A stretch of 64,000 nucleotides of DNA from positions 1-64,000 of the forward strand of contig LNFI01000001.1 of NCBI GenBank assembly GCA_001464615.1, given 5' to 3'. This document shows, piece after piece, positions 24,998 to 33,704 of this stretch; the first letter of the stretch is position 1, and each line of letters starts with the position of its first letter. The notes below the pieces were generated by a model. It was not told the DNA's origin. It did no database searches and was given only the letters and a program-made list of their open reading frames with translations. This stretch comes from Sphingomonadales bacterium Ga0077557. Lineage in GTDB: Bacteria > Pseudomonadota > Alphaproteobacteria > Sphingomonadales > Sphingomonadaceae. Made by a program: the position numbers and the translations under genes.

Positions 24998-26218
24998 TTG
25001 CACAAGCATCATAGCACGCGGGAGCTAGCTAGCCCCCAGGTCGGTTCCGCCATTGGAATCGCACTTTCGAGCCGACCGGCTCAGCCGGTCACGCTCGTTC
25101 GTCCCCATGCCGCGGCACGGGCCGCCCGATTCTTCGCAGAGAAGTTTCCGGGGCGGTCAATGTATGCGGTAAAGGCCAATCCCTCAGCCGATCTGCTGCA
25201 GATCCTGTGGGACAACGGCATCACGCATTACGACGTCGCCTCGATTGCCGAGGTGCGGCTCGTTGCGCGCACGCTGCCTGAGGCCACGCTCTGCTTCATG
25301 CACCCGGTCAAGGCCGAGGAAGCGATTGCAGAAGCCTATTTCACGCACGGCGTGCGTGTCTTCTCCCTCGACAGCCTGGAAGAACTGTCAAAGGTGATGC
25401 GCGCGACCAATGACGCGACTGACCTGACGCTCTGCGTCCGGTTGCGCGTCTCGTCGGAGCATAGCAAGCTCAGCCTCGCGTCGAAATTCGGCGCGGCACC
25501 GGGTGAGACCAAGGAACTCCTGTTCGCGGCGCGCCAGGCAGCGGATGCGCTTGGCATCTGCTTCCATGTCGGTTCGCAGGCGATGACGCCTGAAGCCTAT
25601 GCGCAGGCGATGGAGCGCGTGCGTGCGGCCATTGTCGATGCCGGCGTCACAGTCGACGTCGTCGATGTCGGCGGCGGTTTCCCTTCATCCTATCCGGGCA
25701 TGGAGCCGCCCCCGCTCGAGCGTTATTTCGCGACGATCCACCGCGCTTTCGAAAGCCTGCCGATTTCCTATTCGGCCGAGCTTTGGGCCGAGCCCGGCCG
25801 TGCGCTCTGTGCCGAATATAGCTCGATCATCGTCCGCGTCGAAAAGCGTCGCGGCGATGAACTCTACATCAACGACGGTGCTTATGGCGCGTTGTTCGAT
25901 GCAGCGCATATCGGCTGGCGCTTCCCGGTGACGTTGCTGCGCGAGCCCGATTCGAATGCCCGCGACATGGCGTTCAGCTTCTATGGGCCGACCTGCGACG
26001 ATATGGATCACATGGCAGGGCCCTTCATGCTCCCCGCCGATGTGCAGGCGGGCGACTATATCGAAATCGGCATGCTCGGCGCCTATGGCGCGGCGATGCG
26101 CACCGCGTTTAACGGCTTCGGCTCGGACGAAACGGTGATCGTCGATGATGAGCCGATGGTGTCGCTCTATCTCGATGACGAGGCAGACGCGGTTCCGTCG
26201 AACGTCGTCACACTGTAA
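24998..26218 (+). CDS. Ornithine/lysine decarboxylase (fold-type III PLP)
   Basis: A 406-residue enzyme of the eukaryotic-type ODC/alanine racemase fold. The PLP lysine is in MYAVKANPSADL, the glycine loop is VVDVGGGFPSSYPG, and the second-site cysteine is in YGPTCDDMDHM. It makes putrescine from ornithine, or cadaverine from lysine. No in-frame ATG exists before the PLP-lysine region, and TTG 24998 lies 9 bp after GGAGG, so it is taken as the start. It heads the pair with the deoxyhypusine-synthase-like gene. Confidence 0.92.
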   Translation: MHKHHSTRELASPQVGSAIGIALSSRPAQPVTLVRPHAAARAARFFAEKFPGRSMYAVKANPSADLLQILWDNGITHYDVASIAEVRLVARTLPEATLCFMHPVKAEEAIAEAYFTHGVRVFSLDSLEELSKVMRATNDATDLTLCVRLRVSSEHSKLSLASKFGAAPGETKELLFAARQAADALGICFHVGSQAMTPEAYAQAMERVRAAIVDAGVTVDVVDVGGGFPSSYPGMEPPPLERYFATIHRAFESLPISYSAELWAEPGRALCAEYSSIIVRVEKRRGDELYINDGAYGALFDAAHIGWRFPVTLLREPDSNARDMAFSFYGPTCDDMDHMAGPFMLPADVQAGDYIEIGMLGAYGAAMRTAFNGFGSDETVIVDDEPMVSLYLDDEADAVPSNVVTL

Positions 26219-26244
26219 CACGCGCGTAGCATTGCACATCCCTC

Positions 26245-26353
26245 TCCCCTCCCGCTTGCGGGAGGTGTTGGGGGTGGGCTTGCGCCGTTCACGCGTCCAT
26301 GTCCGCACCCAGACCATTCCCACCCCTAACCCCTCCCGCAAGCGGGAGGGGGA
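26245..26353. repeat. Double palindromic repeat between the two polyamine genes
   Basis: Two arms (about 26245-26278 and 26320-26353) are inverted copies of each other, and each contains its own palindrome (CCCTCCCGCTTGCGGGAGG and CCCTCCCGCAAGCGGGAGGG). The centre is about 41 bp. The element fills most of the 148-bp gap and ends a few bases before the next gene's start. Confidence 0.75.
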
Positions 26354-26366
26354 TATGGAGCATCTT

Positions 26367-27431
26367 ATGACCGACACGCTCACCCCCACCCGCACCAATG
26401 ATCAGCGGAAAGCCGAGCTGCTCTCCACCCAAGTCGAGCATATCGACATCACCAGCTTCGATGCGCGCCCGATCGTGGAAGCGATGGGCAAGATGAGCTT
26501 CACCAGCCGCGATCTCTCGCGCGCCACCGGCATCTACAACCAGATGTTGGCCGATCCTGATTGCACGATCTGCCTGGTGATCGCTGGCTCGACGTCGGCC
26601 GGCGGCTGCATGGATCTTTATGCCGAGCTGATCCGCAACAACATGGTCGATTGCGTCGTCGCCACCGGCGCGACCATCGTCGACATGGATTTCTTCGAAG
26701 GCCTCGGCCACAAGCATTATCAGGCGCTGGAAGTGCCCGATGACGACACGCTGCGCTCGCTGCTGATCGACCGAATCTATGATACCTATATCGACGAGGA
26801 AGAGCTCCAGCACGTCGATCATACGATCTTCGAGATCGCCGAGACGCTCGAGCCCCGCCCCTATTCCAGCCGCGCCTTCATCCGCGAGATGGGCAAGTAT
26901 CTCGTCGAGCATGGCAAGAAGGACAACAGCCTCGTCAAGCTGGCGTATGAGCATGATGTGCCGATCTTCTGCCCTGCCTTTGTCGACAGCTCGGCGGGCT
27001 TTGGCCTCGTCAAGCATCAGGTGGACTCGGTGAAGGCGGGCAAGCCCTATATGGTGCTCGACGCCATCGCCGATTTCCGCGAGCTGACCGACATCAAGAT
27101 CAAAGCGGGCACCACCGGCCTGCTGATGATCGGCGGCGGCGTGCCGAAGAACTTCATCCAGGACACGGTCGTTTGCGCCGAAATTCTGGGCCATGACGAT
27201 GTCGAGGTGCACAAATACGCCGTGCAGATCACCGTGGCTGATGTGCGCGACGGCGCCTGCTCGTCATCGACGCTGCAGGAAGCGGCGAGCTGGGGCAAGG
27301 TCAACACCGGCATCGAACAGATGGTGTTCGCAGAAGCCGGCTCGGTCATGCCGCTGCTGGCATCGGACGCCTATCACCGCGGCCTGTGGAAGGACCGCGC
27401 CAAGCGCCGCTGGGGCGCGATCTTTGACTGA
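26367..27431 (+). CDS. Deoxyhypusine synthase-like protein
   Basis: A 354-residue protein with the full DHS fold: NAD-binding AGSTSAGG and CVVATGATIVDMDF segments and the lysine in LQEAASWGKVNTG, equivalent to the catalytic Lys of eukaryotic DHS. Bacteria lack eIF5A, so it cannot make hypusine; relatives transfer the aminobutyl group of spermidine to other amines, for example making homospermidine. Its place after ornithine decarboxylase supports a polyamine role. ATG 26367 has GGAG 6 bp upstream; ATG 26355 is the alternative. Confidence 0.9.
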   Translation: MTDTLTPTRTNDQRKAELLSTQVEHIDITSFDARPIVEAMGKMSFTSRDLSRATGIYNQMLADPDCTICLVIAGSTSAGGCMDLYAELIRNNMVDCVVATGATIVDMDFFEGLGHKHYQALEVPDDDTLRSLLIDRIYDTYIDEEELQHVDHTIFEIAETLEPRPYSSRAFIREMGKYLVEHGKKDNSLVKLAYEHDVPIFCPAFVDSSAGFGLVKHQVDSVKAGKPYMVLDAIADFRELTDIKIKAGTTGLLMIGGGVPKNFIQDTVVCAEILGHDDVEVHKYAVQITVADVRDGACSSSTLQEAASWGKVNTGIEQMVFAEAGSVMPLLASDAYHRGLWKDRAKRRWGAIFD

Positions 27432-27463
27432 TCGGTTGCATTTCGAAACATAGTGAGTCACCG

Positions 27464-27496
27464 CTCCCCTCGGAAACCAATTCCGGGGGGAGTTTT
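27464..27496 (+). terminator. Terminator hairpin carrying the next gene's Shine-Dalgarno sequence
   Basis: CTCCCCTCGGAA (27464-27475) pairs with TTCCGGGGGGAG (27481-27492) in 12 bp with one G-U, a 5-base loop and then TTTT. The GGGGGGAG 3' arm is also the only ribosome binding site for the MAPEG gene, 8 bp before its ATG. Confidence 0.65.
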
Positions 27497-27500
27497 CGTT

Positions 27501-27941
27501 ATGAACAGTCCAATTCTCGCGACCGTCGTTGCGTTGGCAGCGTGGAGCCTTGTCATGTGGCTCTGGATGTATGCCACCCGGCTGCCTGCGATGCGCAAGG
27601 CCAAGATCGATACCTTCAACCTGGTCGGGGGCGCAGGATCAGACCTGAAGGCGATCATCCCGCCCAAGCAGCAATGGCCGGCCGACAATTACAACCATCT
27701 GCACGAACAGCCGACGATCTTCTATGCCATCGCCATCACACACGCGCTGATCGGCACCGGAGACGGCGTGAACCTCACCATCGCCTGGGCCTATGTCGCG
27801 CTGCGCGTCCTCCACAGCCTGGTGCAGGTGCTCATTAACCGCGTCATCGTGCGCTTCACGCTGTTCTCGCTGTCATCGCTCTGCCTGATCGCGCTGACGC
27901 TACATGCGGCGATGGCGATGCTCAGCGTGCACCACCTCTAA
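27501..27941 (+). CDS. MAPEG-family membrane protein
   Basis: A 146-residue four-helix membrane protein: helices near 4-24, 71-90 and 92-115 and a last one at 118-142. NYNHLHEQPTIFYAIAI with the following LRVLHSLVQVLINRVIVRF are the family signatures. MAPEG members bind glutathione or lipid substrates, but many bacterial ones are uncharacterised. ATG 27501 is preceded by GGGGGGAG in a hairpin. The stop overlaps the convergent asnB stop by three bases. Confidence 0.85.
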   Translation: MNSPILATVVALAAWSLVMWLWMYATRLPAMRKAKIDTFNLVGGAGSDLKAIIPPKQQWPADNYNHLHEQPTIFYAIAITHALIGTGDGVNLTIAWAYVALRVLHSLVQVLINRVIVRFTLFSLSSLCLIALTLHAAMAMLSVHHL

Positions 27942-29830
27942 CCGAACAGCCGCGCCATCGATCGTTCGAGCATCACCAGCTGCCACAATGTCCTGCCGTG
28001 TTCTGCACGCCCGGCGCGGTGGTCGCTGGCGAGGCGTTCGATTGTCGGCATGTCGAACCAACCCGTCGCGCCAAGCACGCGCGACGTCGCCAGCGCAGCA
28101 GCTTCGCCCGCGAGTGGCCCGCGAAACCAGCTGCTGATCGGCGTCACAAAACCCATTTTCTGGCGATAAAGAATGTCACGCGGCAAATAGCGCTCCATCG
28201 CCTTTTTCATGATCCATTTGCCCTCCCCCGACTTGATCCGCATCGAAACGGGCAAGGTCGCGGCGAATTCGATCAACTTGTAATCGAGCAGCGGCTCGCG
28301 CGCCTCCAGGCTAACGGCCATGCTGGTGCGGTCGACCTTGGTCAGGATATCGCCCGGCAACCAATGCTTGAAATCGGCATATTGCGCCCGGTCGAGCGCC
28401 TCGCGCGCAGGCGCCGTGCGCATCGTCTCGACATAACGCGCCTCAGCGACATGCCCGCCCAGCGCCCGCCGCGCCGCATCGCTGAACAATTGTGCCCGCA
28501 AGGCCGGGGTGGTGACGCCCACTGACCGTGCATAAGCGGTCGCCCCGTCATCAGCGAGTCCCAGCAACGTCGTTTTTGCCCGGAACATCCGTGGTGCCCA
28601 ATCCGCTTTGGGATAAAGCGCACCGAGTTTCCCAAACACTGCGGCACGATATTGCGCTGGGATGAGCGCTCGGACCTGTTCCTCAGCGGCCTGGAATTTA
28701 TAGCGACGATAGCCGGCGAGCGCCTCATCCGCGCCATCCCCCGACAGCGCGACCGTCACCGTTTCACGTGCCAATTCGCACACCCGATAGGTGGCCAGCG
28801 CCGAGGCATCAGCAAAGGGCTCGTCAAACGCCGCGACCAGCGTATCGATCAGGGCGAAATCATCGGCAGCGACGATTCTCTCCCGGTGGTCGGTCGCAAA
28901 CAGGGTGGCGATCTGATTGGCATAGCCGCGTTCGTCATGATCAGCCGCCTCAAAACCAATTGTACAGGTCTTCACCGCGCGCTTCGACGCCGCCGCCATC
29001 AGCGCAACCACCGCCGAGCTATCGACACCGCCGGAAAGAAACGCCCCCAGCGGCACATCGGCAAGCATCCGCGATTCGACGCCCGCTCGCATCAGCGCGG
29101 TCAGCTCCTCGCTCAACGACGCGACGGAACCGGTCGCACGGCGGCTGAAATCAATGTCCCACCATTGCACCGGCGCCGGCACCGGTTTGCCGCGTTCAAT
29201 CAACAAGCTGTGGCCGGCCGCCAGTTTCTGCACGCCAGCCACCAGGCATGTGTCATCGGGGACATAGCCGAATGCCAAATAATCCTCGACGGCGCGGATA
29301 TCGGGCGTGCGCCGCACGAGCGGGTGCGCGAGCAAGCCTTTAAGTTCCGAGGCAAATGCCAATCCGCCGTCTGAAAGCAGCACATAATGGAGCGGCTTCA
29401 CCCCTAAACGATCGCGCGCCAGAAACAGGCTCTGCGTCCGCGCGTCGTGCAGGGCAAAGGCGAACATGCCGTTCAGCCGGTCGAGCATGGTCGGCCCCCA
29501 TGCCGCCCAGCCATGCAACAGCACTTCGGTATCGCTGTTGGTGCGGAAGCGGGCGCCCCTCGCCTCCAGCTCGGCGCGCACAGCCTGGAAATTATAGATT
29601 TCGCCGTTGTAGGTAACCGTCAACGCGCCATCGGCACTCACCATTGGCTGCGCGCCGCCGCCCAGATCGATGATCGACAGCCGCCGGTGGCCCAGCCCAA
29701 CGCCAGGTGCTGTCCACACGCCCGATCCATCCGGGCCGCGATGGGCTTGGGCATTGGCCATCGCGGTAATCCGCGCGGGATCAACGGGCTTGGGCGTGGC
29801 AGGATAGAAAATACCGGCAATGCCACACAT
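27938..29830 (-). CDS. asnB: XrtA-system amidotransferase (asparagine synthase AsnB type)
   Basis: A 630-residue glutamine-dependent amidotransferase. The nucleophile Cys2 opens the glutaminase domain (MCGIAGIFYP, then YNGEIYNF), and the synthetase domain has the PP-loop LSGGVDSSAVVALMA and ALSGDGADEALAGYRRY. Members beside exosortase A form a distinct group thought to amidate a sugar or other unit of the exopolysaccharide rather than make free asparagine. It is the last gene of the exosortase unit, 48 bp after xrtA. Confidence 0.92.
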   Translation of the reverse strand: MCGIAGIFYPATPKPVDPARITAMANAQAHRGPDGSGVWTAPGVGLGHRRLSIIDLGGGAQPMVSADGALTVTYNGEIYNFQAVRAELEARGARFRTNSDTEVLLHGWAAWGPTMLDRLNGMFAFALHDARTQSLFLARDRLGVKPLHYVLLSDGGLAFASELKGLLAHPLVRRTPDIRAVEDYLAFGYVPDDTCLVAGVQKLAAGHSLLIERGKPVPAPVQWWDIDFSRRATGSVASLSEELTALMRAGVESRMLADVPLGAFLSGGVDSSAVVALMAAASKRAVKTCTIGFEAADHDERGYANQIATLFATDHRERIVAADDFALIDTLVAAFDEPFADASALATYRVCELARETVTVALSGDGADEALAGYRRYKFQAAEEQVRALIPAQYRAAVFGKLGALYPKADWAPRMFRAKTTLLGLADDGATAYARSVGVTTPALRAQLFSDAARRALGGHVAEARYVETMRTAPAREALDRAQYADFKHWLPGDILTKVDRTSMAVSLEAREPLLDYKLIEFAATLPVSMRIKSGEGKWIMKKAMERYLPRDILYRQKMGFVTPISSWFRGPLAGEAAALATSRVLGATGWFDMPTIERLASDHRAGRAEHGRTLWQLVMLERSMARLFG

Positions 29831-29878
29831 GCTATACTGTCTGCCCCGTTGCGATCGATCGCGGAAACCTGCGTCGAT

Positions 29879-31420
29879 CTATTGGCCGCTTGCCACCCGG
29901 TCGGCCAGCCGGTCAAGCGGCCCTGCGGCCTGGATGAAGCGCGCAATCGTCGCCCGGGCATCCACACCTGGCTCAACCTGTACCGATACATGCAGCGCCA
30001 CGCCAACGGGCGATCCACCGAGCAGCTTCGCCTTCAGCGTCTCCAGCTTCACGACACGGGGGCTCGCCGTCAGCTTCCCGCCGATACGATACCAGGTGAC
30101 GACAATCCGCTCGACATGGCCGGGCGCGGTAATCCGCATCGCTGAACCACCCGCAATGTCTGGCAAGTCCTCGATCCGCACCCAGCGATCATCCTCACGC
30201 AATGCCCCAGTGCCGAATGAGATCAGCTCCTTGCCCTCATGCTGGCTGCCGAACAGGGCGATCGTGAAGTCAGCCGCTTGCCCGCCTTGATCGGCAAAGC
30301 GGCCAGCCAGAAAATGATCGGCACCCGGATAATAAGGCGACCAGGGCGCTCTAAGATTGGGGCCCGCCGGGCTCCAGCCGGCGATGGTCGGTAACATGAT
30401 CCTGTCAGGCATTTGTGTCGCCTGGGCGGATAGCGCTCCGGCCCAGCCAGCAAAGCCGGACGCGATCGTCAGCGCTAATGCGGCAGCGATCAATCCATCG
30501 ATCCGCCAACGCGGCGTGGAGCGAAGCGCAGCGACGTCAAACCACGGCGCATCCGGATCGCGGTCGAACCATTTCCAACCGATCGCAATCACCGCTGCCA
30601 TCACCAGCCCGAAAAACACCCAACCATAAATGATATGATCAAACCCCGTCGCTGCCTCCACCGAGGTGAGGTGCGCAGCATAGATCGTGCCGAACGCACG
30701 GAAACCATTGGCGATCACCGGCACGACCAGCGCCATCACCATGAAGGCAATCCGACGCGGCCAGCTGACAAAGGCGACATTGGCCACCAGCGTGCCATAG
30801 GCGATCATGGCAATCACGAATTTCGCGCCCGAACAGGCCTCTGCGACCTCGAAATAGCCATTGGGGATCGTGATCAGCACGCCGTCAACGCTCGCGGGCA
30901 CGCCAACTGCATGCAACATCGGCATGACCATCGCCACCGTTACGCCCTGGAGCGGCGTTTCAAGCGACTCGCCGAACGGCACCAGAAAAAAAGCATAAGC
31001 GAGCGGAAACAACAGCCCGCGTGCGACCTGCGGGCCGAACAGGCTTACCACCGCGCCCTGCAGCATCAGGATCAGCCCAAAATGCCGCGCTAGCGCGACG
31101 CTTGCAGCATCGCCAACCAGCCAGCCAGCCCCGCCAACCATGATGATCGCCAGGCCCGGCCACCATCCTATGGGCGTCAGCTGGGCAAGATCATGGCGGC
31201 GCTGCCAGACCAGCCAGCCGATTACAGGGCCAATGAAGAGGCAATGGCCAAAGGTGGTGCTGGTCCACCACAAACGCGCCAAGTCGGCGCTGTCATGGCC
31301 GAATAGGATCAGCAGGATGAGCGCAACACCGCCCAGCAAAGCGCCCTGGCGGCGCCAAGCGGCTGCCGTCCCCTCCCCGCCGCCTGTCTGGAAACGGGCG
31401 GCCGGAAAGGCGATCGTCAC
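29879..31420 (-). CDS. xrtA: Exosortase A with C-terminal EpsI domain
   Basis: A 513-residue multi-pass membrane transpeptidase. The catalytic triad is visible as C196 (EVAEACSGAKF), R241 (NGFRAFGTIY) and H262 (FDHIIYGWVFF). The last 200 residues are an EpsI-like periplasmic domain. Exosortases cleave PEP-CTERM tags and are thought to attach the proteins to a cell-surface glycan. The locus around it makes that glycan. No PEP-CTERM target gene is in the window. Confidence 0.95.
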   Translation of the reverse strand: MTIAFPAARFQTGGGEGTAAAWRRQGALLGGVALILLILFGHDSADLARLWWTSTTFGHCLFIGPVIGWLVWQRRHDLAQLTPIGWWPGLAIIMVGGAGWLVGDAASVALARHFGLILMLQGAVVSLFGPQVARGLLFPLAYAFFLVPFGESLETPLQGVTVAMVMPMLHAVGVPASVDGVLITIPNGYFEVAEACSGAKFVIAMIAYGTLVANVAFVSWPRRIAFMVMALVVPVIANGFRAFGTIYAAHLTSVEAATGFDHIIYGWVFFGLVMAAVIAIGWKWFDRDPDAPWFDVAALRSTPRWRIDGLIAAALALTIASGFAGWAGALSAQATQMPDRIMLPTIAGWSPAGPNLRAPWSPYYPGADHFLAGRFADQGGQAADFTIALFGSQHEGKELISFGTGALREDDRWVRIEDLPDIAGGSAMRITAPGHVERIVVTWYRIGGKLTASPRVVKLETLKAKLLGGSPVGVALHVSVQVEPGVDARATIARFIQAAGPLDRLADRVASGQ

Positions 31421-32634
31421 GCCGCTGACCGGCGCATCGGCGGCGCCTTTTTGGGCAGGCCAAGGATCGAGTCGAGCACGGCCAGCCGCGCGTCCCAGCC
31501 ATAACGCGCAATCACTTGCTCGCGCGCCGTCAGGCCAAGCGCATTTGCCTTAGCGGGATCGGACATTAGCCGGGTAACAGCCTCGGCAATCTCGCCAACC
31601 GTTGCGCCGACATGGATCGTGTCTCCATGGTCGATTCCTTCGGCCGCCGCCGTCGAAGCGACCACTGGCCGGGCCATCGCCATCGCCTCAAGCACCTTGT
31701 TCTGGACGCCGCGGGCAAGCTTGAGTGGGGCGACAACAACGGCAGACGCGGCGATCCAGCCGCGCACATCGGCGACTTCCCCCGTCACAATCACCCCCGG
31801 CTGCCGGGCCAGCGCTTTGACCGCATCGGTCGGGTTGCGACCGACAATGGCGAACCTAGCCTGGGGGTGGACCACCCGGATATGCGGCATGATGGCCTCG
31901 ACGAACCAGGTTACCGCTTCGATATTGGGGCGATAATCCATCTGGCCGGTAAACACGATCAGAGCGCCAGTCGTCTCGATCCGCTTGAAGCTCGCGGCGG
32001 GGTTGAAATAATCGGTGTCGATGCCGTTTTCGACTGCATAAACCCGCTTTGCGCCAGTGCGTTCGCGGAACAGCTCGGCTTCGGCTTCGCTAACGAACAG
32101 GCTGGCATCGACACGGGCGGCCACCGCCTTTTCATGCGCGAACAGCAATTGGGCCTCACGCTGCATCATCCAGCCGGTCAGGCCAGAAGACGTCTTGGCA
32201 TAGGCATCGAATTTGGCCGAATCCATGTCGACAAAATCCATGATCACCTTCTGGCGCGGTTTGGCCGGCAGATATTGCGCCATTTGGCTCGAAAATACGT
32301 AAATCAGATCAATCGAATGACGCGCCAAAATGTTATCGACCGCTTCCTGCAGCGGCCCGTTTTCGAATGCGGTGAGCGAAACCGGTCGGCGAAAGGCCAG
32401 CGCCTGCACTGCTGCCAGCCAGCGCGGCTTTGACCGCCAGATGATCGAACGGTTGCCCGTATAAGCGGCAAGTTCATTCTTGCGTCGCAGATCGCGCGTT
32501 TCGTCGGCAAACGCGATGACATGCACCCGGCGGCGAGCCGAAAGATATTTCAGGATATTGAAGCCACGGATCTTGTCGCCGCGATCGGGCGGATAGGGAA
32601 TCCGGTGAGTCAGGAACAGAATATCGCCCATCAA
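31417..32634 (-). CDS. XrtA-system glycosyltransferase (GT4-like)
   Basis: A 405-residue glycosyltransferase of the exosortase-associated group, starting ILFLTHRIPYPPDRGDKIR. The C-terminal domain has VFTGQMDYRPNIEAVTWF and APLKLARGVQNKVLEAMAMA, which bind the nucleotide sugar. It adds one sugar to the exopolysaccharide repeat unit on the cytoplasmic side. It overlaps xrtA and the FemAB-like gene by 4 bp each. Confidence 0.92.
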   Translation of the reverse strand: MMGDILFLTHRIPYPPDRGDKIRGFNILKYLSARRRVHVIAFADETRDLRRKNELAAYTGNRSIIWRSKPRWLAAVQALAFRRPVSLTAFENGPLQEAVDNILARHSIDLIYVFSSQMAQYLPAKPRQKVIMDFVDMDSAKFDAYAKTSSGLTGWMMQREAQLLFAHEKAVAARVDASLFVSEAEAELFRERTGAKRVYAVENGIDTDYFNPAASFKRIETTGALIVFTGQMDYRPNIEAVTWFVEAIMPHIRVVHPQARFAIVGRNPTDAVKALARQPGVIVTGEVADVRGWIAASAVVVAPLKLARGVQNKVLEAMAMARPVVASTAAAEGIDHGDTIHVGATVGEIAEAVTRLMSDPAKANALGLTAREQVIARYGWDARLAVLDSILGLPKKAPPMRRSAA

Positions 32635-33704
32635 CCAAGGCCCTTTGAAATGATCGGACCAAGGCGATTGGCGGCCCAGAGCGGCAATTTACGCCACGCT
32701 GCCACCTGCATCCGGTATCGCGGGCTAAGCGGATTGATTTCCCGAGGTGCCTCGCCCGCAGGTGCGCGTTTGGCATAATGGAGCGGCTGGCCAGTAAAGC
32801 CCCAATTTTTCTTGAACGCCGCCGGGCCGGTGCCTGCCTTTGATCGACCGAAATCAAAGCGCGTGCAGCCGCGCGCGCGGGCATGGCGCATGAGGGCAAA
32901 ATACATCACGTCGTTCGCCCGTAAATCACGCGCGGCGGGGGTGCCACCGCCCCAATAGGGATACACAACGCCGTTCATATACACACTCAACACACTGGCC
33001 ACCGCCATACCCCCTTGCCGAACGACCAGGATATCAGCGGAATCATCAAATTCGCGTAAAACTTCGCGAAACAGCCGGGCCGGGAAAACGGGCGTCCCCA
33101 GGTTCCGCACTGATTGAGAATATACCGAATAATGATCTTTCACGACTTTATCGTGACAACCCGTTTCGATTTCAAGATTTTGCGCCAGGCCCTTACGGAT
33201 TTCAGCGCGTTGCTTGCGCGGCACGGCAGCAAGATCGCCCTCGTCATCGCTGGCAAGATCACGCGCAAAGCCCAGATAGGTGGTCTCGTCGATCTGCCAA
33301 GGTGCGCCGGGCAACGGCCCACCGCGAAGCTCCATTGTCGGGCAGCGCAGCCGCTCGGCGAGCGCCCAACCCGCTTCGGCGAGCAATGGCACCGCATCGT
33401 CATACACCGCCAGGATACCGCCGCCGACACCAAAGCCCGTCGAAACCAATGCGCGACCAAACAGCGGCGATCCGATTTCAGTCAGCGGCAAAACCCCTGC
33501 AATCTCGCCATTGCCGCGCTCTGCAACCAGACAATGCGCCCGCTGGCCGCAGCCCCGCGCCACCGCAATATTCCAGGCCGGCACGTGAAATGGGGTCGCC
33601 GCCGGGTGCGCGCGTACAAAGCCATCGATCCGCGCGCGATCACCCGCATCGGCCAGATTAGCCGCCCGCAGCGCCAACGGCATAGAGAGCAACGGCATCG
33701 TCAC
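32631..33704 (-). CDS. XrtA-system FemAB-like acyltransferase
   Basis: A 357-residue protein with the GNAT-fold core of the FemAB family (VRNLGTPVFPARLFREVLRE, and later RANDVMYFALMRHARARGCT with DFGRSKAGTGPAAFKKNWGF). FemAB enzymes transfer amino acids from aminoacyl-tRNA to amines. The exosortase-linked group has no proven substrate; aminoacylation of the polysaccharide is a reasonable inference. It overlaps both neighbours by 4 bp. Confidence 0.9.
   Translation of the reverse strand: MTMPLLSMPLALRAANLADAGDRARIDGFVRAHPAATPFHVPAWNIAVARGCGQRAHCLVAERGNGEIAGVLPLTEIGSPLFGRALVSTGFGVGGGILAVYDDAVPLLAEAGWALAERLRCPTMELRGGPLPGAPWQIDETTYLGFARDLASDDEGDLAAVPRKQRAEIRKGLAQNLEIETGCHDKVVKDHYSVYSQSVRNLGTPVFPARLFREVLREFDDSADILVVRQGGMAVASVLSVYMNGVVYPYWGGGTPAARDLRANDVMYFALMRHARARGCTRFDFGRSKAGTGPAAFKKNWGFTGQPLHYAKRAPAGEAPREINPLSPRYRMQVAAWRKLPLWAANRLGPIISKGLG

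Noticed and set aside
26245..26353. CRISPR-like repeat array
   Set aside because: Only two arms exist, in inverted orientation, with no regular spacers and no cas genes in the window.
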